DNA of 10,131 bases. Source: Enteropsectra breve (taxonomy: Eukaryota > Microsporidia). The notes under the pieces are model-generated. The model searched no databases, was not told where the DNA came from, and worked only from the letters and a program-made list of their open reading frames with translations. A program made the position numbers and the translations under genes. Positions within the stretch are counted from its first letter, which is position 1; each line of letters opens with the position of its first letter. The stretch covers positions 1-10,131 of the forward strand of contig JALPMN010000474.1 in assembly GCA_024243835.1 (NCBI GenBank), in the 5' to 3' direction. Shown in pieces: positions 1-4,751 of the stretch.

Positions 1-5
1 GCCAT

Positions 6-97
6 TATTTGGCACACCTGGCAGCGCCCAGGACTCGTTGTTAAAAAAGAAGGGTAAAAAACTAAAATTTTCAAGCACCCCTTTTTAGTGCCAAATA
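6..97. repeat. 10-bp inverted repeat enclosing a GC-rich mini-hairpin
   Basis: TATTTGGCAC at 6-15 and its exact reverse complement GTGCCAAATA at 88-97 are perfect 10-bp arms about 72 bp apart. Just inside the left arm, CCTGG (17-21) and CCAGG (28-32) form a second 5-bp inverted repeat, GC-rich in an AT-rich background. The element ends about 40 bp before the first ATG at 137. It could be the remains of a small mobile element, an RNA hairpin in the previous transcript, or chance; no target-site duplication can be judged because the left edge of the window is too close. Confidence 0.4.
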
Positions 98-112
98 GCT
101 TTACCTTACCCC

Positions 113-136
113 AAAATTTTTGTGATCAGCATACCC
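113..136 (+). promoter_or_regulatory. AAAATTTTT and CCC start-proximal signals of the first gene
   Basis: An AAAATTTTT tract at 113-121, preceded by CCCC, is followed by CCC directly abutting the ATG at 137. The same combination (A5T5 tract, then CCC touching ATG) occurs before the gene at 2925. AAATTT and CCC motifs next to start codons are described for microsporidian genes. I used this to choose ATG 137 over the in-frame GTG at 122. Confidence 0.5.
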
Positions 137-682
137 ATGTATATCGTTTTCTTATTACTTAGTGCAATTAAAGCACAGAATGAAGCGAAAACACTAATTG
201 ATGATACACCATTGCTGCTTGCTCTCACTAGACCTGAGCAAGGAGTAGTCTTAGACAATAAGATGCAACATGAGCGTTTCGCTTTTTGTCTGCTGAAAGA
301 ATCGCGAAAGTTCAATTCTCGCATAACATCTGCAGGAAAGAAGCTAATCGAAATTGCACAAAAAGACCAAGAAAACAGCGATAATGATGCCCAAGGCATA
401 AAGATAGAAAATATAGAATTTTCGGCATCACATAGAATTGACAAGATATATGTGCCTAAAAATTTTAATTTCTCAATGTTTAAAGACATATTGAACATGC
501 GCGAGTCCCTAAGAATTAAACTCGATAAAATGTATTACAAAGATAAGGGCAAGTTGCTATTCGAGATGCTAGAAGCTTATTATGATTTGGATTATAGCAT
601 TATTGTAAAAGAAAGAACATATGATTCAATAACAAGAAAAGAAACTAATATACCAGTAGAAAAAATACGATCTTTGCAGTAA
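137..682 (+). CDS. N-terminal piece of the broken secreted-protein gene
   Basis: This is the piece an automatic caller would report as a separate hypothetical protein. ATG 137 gives 181 codons. Residues 1-14 form a likely signal peptide with the hydrophobic core IVFLLLSAI. The remainder is hydrophilic and Lys/Glu/Asp-rich, with no membrane segment and no motif I recognise. An in-frame GTG at 122 would add five residues, but the CCC before ATG 137 and the better signal peptide favour the ATG. The last residues, after about 664, are probably not native: the correct frame from there is frame 1. Confidence 0.5.
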   Translation: MYIVFLLLSAIKAQNEAKTLIDDTPLLLALTRPEQGVVLDNKMQHERFAFCLLKESRKFNSRITSAGKKLIEIAQKDQENSDNDAQGIKIENIEFSASHRIDKIYVPKNFNFSMFKDILNMRESLRIKLDKMYYKDKGKLLFEMLEAYYDLDYSIIVKERTYDSITRKETNIPVEKIRSLQ

Positions 683-1089
683 ACATAGCCTATAATCTTG
701 GATTGGCTGGGCACTTAAAGTATTACAAGGCATTATTATCAGCAAGAAGCAAGTATATACAACAAATCTTAGATGGAAAAGTAGAAGAAACAGACGAGTT
801 CAATGCAGACAAGAAGTATAGCGCGTCAGAAATTAATATTCTAGAGCTGCTTAATAGCATGCCAGTGGTTAGGGCGGCGATTATGCTCTGCTCGGTTAAC
901 AGGCATAAAAGCATTGTTCTTAAATCTTTAAAGTTTGAAGTAGAAATTGAAAAGAAAGAAGATGGTGCTTCAGTTATAGAAATAAGAGAAAAAAAGAACC
1001 GCAAAAAAATAAATCTAACAGATATACTAGGATTCGATGAAAAGCTAAACACTTTGTCCATGTATTTGCCTGCTTGCAAAGCCGTGTAA
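649..1089 (+). CDS. Middle piece of the broken gene, no start codon of its own
   Basis: Frame 1 is open from just after TAA 646-648 to TAA 1087-1089. It has no early ATG; a TTG at 703 is the best alternative start and is not credible for a eukaryotic gene. The predicted residues are Lys/Glu-rich with regular hydrophobic spacing (ILELLNSMPVVRAAIML, then LKSLKFEVEIEKK), consistent with helices and strands of a larger soluble domain. The stretch makes sense as the continuation of the signal-peptide piece after a one-base shift, not as an independent gene. Confidence 0.45.
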   Translation, partial: YTSRKNTIFAVNIAYNLGLAGHLKYYKALLSARSKYIQQILDGKVEETDEFNADKKYSASEINILELLNSMPVVRAAIMLCSVNRHKSIVLKSLKFEVEIEKKEDGASVIEIREKKNRKKINLTDILGFDEKLNTLSMYLPACKAV

Positions 1090-2229
1090 TATTTCAGATT
1101 TATACGTAATTATCTATGTTTATTTGATAACATTGAGCGATTACATATATTCTTTTATGACTCAAAAAACGCTAAGAAATTAAACTTTGGGAAAAACGTT
1201 AACATAAATGTAGAATACTTCCTCGAATGCATCGTAAATGAGGTTCTAGCTACAGATTTAGCTCCTACAAGACCTAAAATAAGTCATTTTAGGATTGTTG
1301 GGTACGACAAAATAGACTGTTCTACACTGAAAATCCTTGCAGAAACCCCGCTGAAGAGCTTTTATATGCTTGGAGCCGACACAACGCTTGAACAGTTTTA
1401 CTCTTTTAAGCTTTTCGAATCTGAGTGTGTACTCAAATCTTCTATCGAGGAATTTGGTAGCACGCTTGGAGCAGCTGGTATTCTCAATTCCTTAAAGGGA
1501 AGTTGCGGTCAACTTAAATATGTGACAGTCTTCACTGTGACGTTTTTTAAGGAAGCAAATTTAGAGATGATAAAGAATGATCCATGTTATGATCGTTTTG
1601 CTGCGTTTTTTAAGCATGGAGATATCTTGACTCTTCCCAAGGTTTGTAACCCATGGGTCGAGAATAAAGATTCCATTAAACACTTTGATGTTGTTAAAAT
1701 AAGCTCAATTGCACCTAGTTTTATACAATATTCTCCGGCAACATATAACACTTCTGAAGAATTAAAAAACTATAATAATATCTTAAGAGAAGTGCCTGAA
1801 GAGGAAGTGTTGAAAATGGCCAAACAACACAGGGTGTCTGAATGCGATCTAATAAATACAAGTGAAATGAAGGAAGAGGTTATAACGGTAGAGGAGTACA
1901 CAATATCCTCATATGCAAAAGCCCGTCAGAGGGTTGGTCTCATAGAGAATGGAAAACGTCTTATTTTTAAATACACAAGGCCTCAATGCTTTGATATGGA
2001 GCAATACACCAGTGGAGAAAAATATGATCTAATTAAACTTCTTTTGTATGTGTTCGATAAATGGATACTAAAGGATACGAGCCGAAAGAATGAGCTGACT
2101 TTTGAAGTGGCAGAAACAAAAGAAAGCTTTATTCCTTTGATAAAAATATTTAAAAAATATTATGAACTTGATCATCACAGGGCCATTGACTCTTCTTTAC
2201 TAGAGAGAGTTATTTTTAACAAGCTTTGA
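1090..2229 (+). CDS. C-terminal piece of the broken gene (first ATG at 1366)
   Basis: Frame 1 is open for 379 codons after TAA 1087-1089. The first ATG lies at 1366 and would give 287 residues, but the 92 codons before it also read as protein (for example NIERLHIFFYDSKN and ISHFRIVGYDKIDC). That is expected if the piece once joined the upstream part in the same frame. The sequence is mixed charged and hydrophobic, with several Cys and aromatic residues, no membrane segment and no recognised motif. If the locus is still expressed from an internal start, 1366-2229 would be the product. Confidence 0.5.
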   Translation, partial: YFRFIRNYLCLFDNIERLHIFFYDSKNAKKLNFGKNVNINVEYFLECIVNEVLATDLAPTRPKISHFRIVGYDKIDCSTLKILAETPLKSFYMLGADTTLEQFYSFKLFESECVLKSSIEEFGSTLGAAGILNSLKGSCGQLKYVTVFTVTFFKEANLEMIKNDPCYDRFAAFFKHGDILTLPKVCNPWVENKDSIKHFDVVKISSIAPSFIQYSPATYNTSEELKNYNNILREVPEEEVLKMAKQHRVSECDLINTSEMKEEVITVEEYTISSYAKARQRVGLIENGKRLIFKYTRPQCFDMEQYTSGEKYDLIKLLLYVFDKWILKDTSRKNELTFEVAETKESFIPLIKIFKKYYELDHHRAIDSSLLERVIFNKL

Positions 2230-2237
2230 TATCATTG

Positions 2238-2243
2238 AATAAA
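2238..2243 (+). terminator. AATAAA polyadenylation signal
   Basis: AATAAA begins eight bases after the TGA of the broken gene, the short 3' UTR arrangement typical of compact microsporidian genomes. Its retention suggests the gene decayed recently. Confidence 0.5.
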
Positions 2244-2280
2244 GTTTTATCACAAAATATTCTAGGAAGCTTATAAAGGC

Positions 2281-2325
2281 TAAAATAAGCATGCATATTA
2301 TTTTGCCTTTAATTAGCTTATTTTA
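2281..2325. repeat. 10-bp inverted repeat downstream of the first gene
   Basis: TAAAATAAGC (2281-2290) and GCTTATTTTA (2316-2325) are perfect reverse complements separated by 25 bases. They lie about 50 bp past the stop of the broken gene and could form a hairpin in its 3' transcript, or be a relic repeat end. No function can be assigned from sequence alone. Confidence 0.45.
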
Positions 2326-2335
2326 AAATGGCATA

Positions 2336-2384
2336 GGATATTCAGCATACTTTAAATGGATTGGATATTCATTTTACTTTAAAT
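2336..2384. repeat. Imperfect tandem repeat, 27-bp period, two copies
   Basis: Two 22-base units, GGATATTC(N)4ACTTTAAAT-like, occupy 2336-2357 and 2363-2384 and differ at three central positions. Read on the minus strand the repeat gives a duplicated short peptide (roughly LKYAEYP), in the same frame as the possible coding remnant that ends at 2374. Confidence 0.55.
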
Positions 2385-2620
2385 ACATACATTCAGACCA
2401 ATTGACTTTCTCAAGTTCATATAATTGTTCCTTTTCTTTCATATCATGTATAATCGCTAAGTGTGCAATTTCATATGTGTTTATCGGCTTTCATTCGAAT
2501 GTTAAGCGTTGTCTCTCGTGGAATATGATGCCTGCTTGCTTTGTAACCTCTTACTACTAAAGATTCTGCCTTTTTCTTCTCTTTTACCCTAAAATTCAAA
2601 ATGATTTGTAATCCAAGAAA
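2374..2620 (-). pseudogene. Possible decayed coding remnant
   Basis: On the minus strand, one frame is open from 2620 down to a TGA at 2471-2473 and reads about 49 mixed-character residues (including LVVRGYKASRHHIPRETT). Directly there, another frame takes over and reads about 33 protein-like residues (including EIAHLAIIHDMKEKEQLYE) to a TAA at 2374-2376. The change of frame at the point where one stops is what a decayed gene with a single indel would give. No ATG with upstream signals and no recognised family were found, and open stretches of this size can occur by chance, so this is tentative. Confidence 0.3.
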
Positions 2621-2787
2621 TTACTGCTGATTGGGTTGATAGAGACATATGAAGCTTTGACGGTATGTAACCGAAAGAGTAATGAACAACAGGCCCAATT
2701 GATGATCCCGAGTGAAAGAAAAGAAAAAGAAAACTTTTCTAAAACATTATAGATGATAATGTTTCGTCGTAATTAGCACCTCTCTAA

Positions 2788-2806
2788 ACCATTAGCTTTT
2801 AATGGT
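2788..2806. repeat. Short hairpin upstream of the TBC gene
   Basis: ACCATTA at 2788-2794 and TAATGGT at 2800-2806 pair perfectly around the five-base loop GCTTT. The structure lies about 120 bp before the ATG at 2925, too far for most microsporidian 5' UTRs, so it may be incidental. Confidence 0.35.
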
Positions 2807-2891
2807 CTTTATCTACTTGTAGTTATAAAAATTGAGATCTCTCAGATTTTGCTAAAAATTTGTCTAAAATTTTTTTACGTAATAACAGTGT

Positions 2892-2924
2892 AAAAATTTT
2901 TAAAAAATTAGATAAGATGTTCCC
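2892..2924 (+). promoter_or_regulatory. A5T5 tract and CCC motif before the TBC gene
   Basis: AAAAATTTTT at 2892-2901 is followed by CCC at 2922-2924, which touches the ATG at 2925. This repeats the arrangement before the ATG at 137 and fits start-proximal signals described in microsporidia. It supports 2925 as the true start. Confidence 0.5.
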
Positions 2925-4079
2925 ATGAAGTTGCCAGTTATCATATCTAAAATATTGGAAATAATTGATGCACTAATCTCAACCAGCCCGGCACTGCTAT
3001 ATAATAATACAGACAATCAGCATGATAACGAAGCAGAAGCACCACAGAGTATTTCATCCGACTTCGATAATAACAACACGCTGAACAACTTATTTGAAGA
3101 GTCTGAACAAACTGTTGAATTTATTGATAAAAATAAGCTCAGAAATGAATTGATCAGTGTGTTTTTTTCGAACATGGAGAAATGCAAGAACAGGCAACTA
3201 GAGGAAGATACATATCAGTTTGAAAGCAACAGACAAATACCGAACCCGGTTAAAATTGAGCCTAATAGATCAACGAATGAAGATCCTAACTTCATTAACA
3301 AAGTGTATGAATACGTTTACATAAAACAAATGAAAGATAAGACTGCAGATACAATCATCGCAGACTCACTAAGATTGCAATACTATGATAAATCCGAGAA
3401 CTACCGGAAGCATATATACGATTGCTTTATTAAGATCGTGCCCAATATTGCCGACGAAGTTCGATACATCCAGGGAATGGACCGTTTCTTCTGGCTGATA
3501 TTCTACTGCTACTATAAATCGGGTGATTATTCTAACAACGACGTTCTGCGCAGCTGGAAAATAGTACTGGAAAAATTCTATCTCAGGTACAGTTGCTCCA
3601 AAACGTTCGAGGAAAACGTTAATAAGATTAATGGCGTATACCTGAGCAATAAGTACGAAAACTTCTATAAAAATAATGGCTTTTTCGGTCATGGCGACCT
3701 TAGTGTAGTAACTATGAAGTATTTCGCCCTTTGGTTCATTGATGAAACTATTTTTGACATTTTGAATCAGATCGAACTCTTTAACTATTTATTGGTTGAA
3801 TCAACTTGTGCCCCAGTTGTGATGTTTTTGGCCAATTATTGCTACGTTGAAAAAGTATTATTAAAAAACCGCGATAGTGAGCTGCAAATAGAGCTTCCGT
3901 TACAGAATGCAAGTGAGTGGATTTCCAAAACCCAAAAATTATATAAAGAGCTTGGAATAGTAAACACTGCTAACTTGACGCTACAAGAGCTGGAAGAAAA
4001 GATCAATGAGTATTTTTCAAAGCCTAAGTCATTCTATTCCAATATGCGTCAAGCTATTAGTGGGTATTTCTATAGTTAA
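2925..4079 (+). CDS. TBC-domain Rab GTPase-activating protein (probable)
   Basis: A 384-residue protein with a Tre-2/Bub2/Cdc16 (TBC) fold signature. TBC proteins switch off Rab GTPases by supplying two catalytic residues in trans; both motifs are visible: IxxDxxR at I144-D147-R150 (arginine finger) and YxQ at Y181-I182-Q183 (glutamine finger), the latter inside YIQGMDRFFWLIFYCYY, which matches the family's Y-x-QGM helix. Further on, FALWFIDETIFDILNQIE (from F267) and a following hydrophobic helix resemble the later TBC helices. The domain covers roughly residues 125-315. Residues 27-125 are acidic and Asn-rich, probably disordered. The N-terminus (MKLPVIISKILEIIDALI) is moderately hydrophobic but contains Glu and Asp, so it is more likely an amphipathic helix than a signal peptide. 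The ATG is supported by the CCC motif before it. The role inferred is regulation of vesicle traffic. Sequence is divergent and the Rab partner cannot be named. Confidence 0.7.
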   Translation: MKLPVIISKILEIIDALISTSPALLYNNTDNQHDNEAEAPQSISSDFDNNNTLNNLFEESEQTVEFIDKNKLRNELISVFFSNMEKCKNRQLEEDTYQFESNRQIPNPVKIEPNRSTNEDPNFINKVYEYVYIKQMKDKTADTIIADSLRLQYYDKSENYRKHIYDCFIKIVPNIADEVRYIQGMDRFFWLIFYCYYKSGDYSNNDVLRSWKIVLEKFYLRYSCSKTFEENVNKINGVYLSNKYENFYKNNGFFGHGDLSVVTMKYFALWFIDETIFDILNQIELFNYLLVESTCAPVVMFLANYCYVEKVLLKNRDSELQIELPLQNASEWISKTQKLYKELGIVNTANLTLQELEEKINEYFSKPKSFYSNMRQAISGYFYS

Positions 4080-4302
4080 ATAGCTTATTTTTTATCATGA
4101 CTCTTTTATTCTTTCAGCCCATAACCGAAGACTACTGTTTAGCCTTGCTATTATAAATAGTCCGAAACATGCGCTCTATTACAGATGAATATAATAAAAG
4201 GGTTGTATATATCAACATAATACTCTAAGAAGCGATTATATTGACCAAAGCTTCTTACAAAGTTTCACTAAAACTATAAAATAAAATCGAAAAAGTAAAT
4301 TT
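4080..4302. other. Spacer and promoter of the small secreted-protein gene
   Basis: A 223-bp AT-rich spacer. An AATAAA at 4193-4198 could serve the TBC gene, about 115 bp after its stop. AAATTT at 4297-4302 abuts the ATG at 4303, a start-proximal motif known from microsporidian genes, and A-rich TATA-like sequence (ACTATAAAATAAAATC) lies about 20-30 bp before it. No other gene is seen. Confidence 0.5.
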
Positions 4303-4485
4303 ATGTACTTCCTGATGAATATACTGGCTCTTCTTCTGTCGGTATTTGCTCTCCACTACAATGATCCCTACGTCAGTGCAGCTGAAGCAGCTGATCTCAG
4401 GCGCCGCCGCCATGCCATTGCTGAGGATCTTGCCATTCGCCGTGAGAAGGCTCTTCTCGATCCACTTGCACCGGCATTTTATTAA
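4303..4485 (+). CDS. Small secreted Arg/Ala-rich protein, unknown function
   Basis: A 60-residue protein with a clear signal peptide: MYFLMNILALLLSVFA, with cleavage plausible after A16 (V-F-A) or after A26 (V-S-A). The mature part is predicted helical, Ala-rich and charged, with a run of four arginines (33-36) and a second basic pair (46-47) that could be processing sites or nucleic-acid or membrane contacts, and a Pro-rich end (LDPLAPAFY). By my count the gene is about 50% GC with C/G-ending codons, against a distinctly AT-rich neighbourhood, which may reflect strong expression and codon selection or recent acquisition. AAATTT directly before ATG supports the start. I do not recognise a family; a spore-wall, polar-tube-associated or host-directed small protein are guesses only. 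Confidence 0.65.
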   Translation: MYFLMNILALLLSVFALHYNDPYVSAAEAADLRRRRHAIAEDLAIRREKALLDPLAPAFY

Positions 4486-4569
4486 ATGTTTTGTTTAAAT
4501 AACACTATTTGTAGTCACTTGATTTTTAAATTTATTCCTTTTATTTAATGAGTGGTTCATAGCAGCGCC

Positions 4570-4594
4570 ATTTTACAATTTAATGTTGTAAAAT
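4570..4594. terminator. Hairpin between convergent genes
   Basis: ATTTTACAA (4570-4578) and TTGTAAAAT (4586-4594) are perfect 9-bp arms around a seven-base loop. The stem lies roughly midway in the convergent spacer and overlaps the 20-bp tandem repeat. A role in ending transcripts or preventing read-through is inferred from position only. Confidence 0.35.
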
Positions 4595-4620
4595 CCTATT
4601 TAATGTTGTAAAATCCTATT
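4578..4620. repeat. Perfect 20-bp tandem repeat, two copies
   Basis: ATTTAATGTTGTAAAATCCT occurs at 4578-4597 and again, identical, at 4598-4617, with a further ATT beginning a third copy. Identity between copies implies recent slippage. Confidence 0.85.
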
Positions 4621-4676
4621 TATAGTTAACCCTTTATTAATTAAGTTGTTAGTAAAATTTTATAATCAAAACTATA

Positions 4677-4707
4677 TATCAACAATTATATCTATCAACA
4701 ATTATAT
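4677..4707. repeat. 15-bp direct repeat, 16-bp period
   Basis: TATCAACAATTATAT is present at 4677-4691 and 4693-4707, separated by one base. A short AT-rich slippage repeat in the 3' flank of midasin. Confidence 0.75.
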
Positions 4708-4740
4708 AACAACATTTATGATTAGTATTATAAATACCAC

Positions 4741-4746
4741 TTTATT
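4741..4746 (-). terminator. AATAAA signal of midasin (minus strand)
   Basis: TTTATT on the plus strand reads AATAAA on the minus strand and begins five bases after the midasin TGA (4752-4754). The 3' UTR must be very short, as is usual in compact microsporidian genomes. Confidence 0.5.
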
Positions 4747-4751
4747 AATCC

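Larger units (their letters stand above)
137..2229 (+). pseudogene. Broken gene for a ~700-residue probably secreted protein, family unknown
   Basis: Three open stretches read as one interrupted gene. It begins with a probable signal peptide (MYIVFLLLSAIKAQ, short hydrophobic core, cleavage possible near A-x-A) and runs in frame 2 to TAA at 680-682. Frame 1 is open from 649 and reads convincing protein across that stop (for example AYNLGLAGHLKYYKALL), so a one-base loss in the A-run at 660-665 explains the shift. Frame 1 then continues to 2229 apart from a single TAA at 1087-1089: codons 1090-1365 are also open and protein-like but contain no ATG, so the last piece is not a gene that begins at 1366. 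The protein is rich in charged residues and has no membrane segment after the signal peptide. Segments such as LKILAETPLKSFYMLG faintly resemble leucine-rich repeats, but I do not recognise the family. Two independent lesions favour a pseudogene; sequencing errors or recoding are alternatives. An AATAAA signal follows the final stop. Confidence 0.65.
2230..2924. other. Gene-free spacer between the broken gene and the TBC gene
   Basis: About 695 bp without an intact gene. It holds an AATAAA signal, two hairpins (2281-2325; 2788-2806, with 7-bp stem ACCATTA/TAATGGT and 5-base loop), a short tandem repeat, the minus-strand remnant described separately, and a second weak plus-strand open stretch at 2612-2752 with no ATG. 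The last 60 bp are very AT-rich with repeated A/T tracts and serve as the likely promoter of the next gene. No tRNA or other RNA gene was seen. Confidence 0.6.
4486..4751. other. Convergent spacer rich in short repeats
   Basis: The 266 bp between the 3' ends of the small secreted-protein gene and midasin are strongly AT-rich and hold two tandem repeats, one hairpin and the midasin AATAAA signal. The position between converging genes suits transcript-end formation on both strands. No gene is seen. Confidence 0.6.

Noticed and set aside
122..136. GTG start for the first gene at 122
   Set aside because: ATG at 137 has CCC directly before it and begins a cleaner signal peptide; GTG starts are not expected in a eukaryote.
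106..498. Open frame on the minus strand, 130 residues
   Set aside because: It is the complement of the signal-peptide piece of the first gene, Ser/Phe-rich and without protein character of its own.
655..670. Programmed -1 ribosomal frameshift at the A-run
   Set aside because: The codons there (GAA AAA ATA) do not form a canonical X XXY YYZ slippery site, no clear downstream structure was seen, and the later TAA would still stop translation.
723..1079. Open frame on the minus strand, 118 residues
   Set aside because: Shadow of the Lys/Glu-rich plus-strand frame, giving Ser/Leu/Phe-rich residues typical of antisense reading.
1084..1097. Tiny intron (GT...AG) removing the TAA at 1087-1089
   Set aside because: Removal of these 14 bases would move reading out of frame 1 and run into a stop at once; no branch-site context.
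3369..3692. Minus-strand open frame, 107 residues, inside the TBC gene
   Set aside because: Antisense shadow; the plus-strand frame carries the TBC motifs.
4080..4302. tRNA or other small RNA gene in the spacer
   Set aside because: No cloverleaf, no T-loop-like GGTTCGAATCC motif and no paired acceptor arms could be found.
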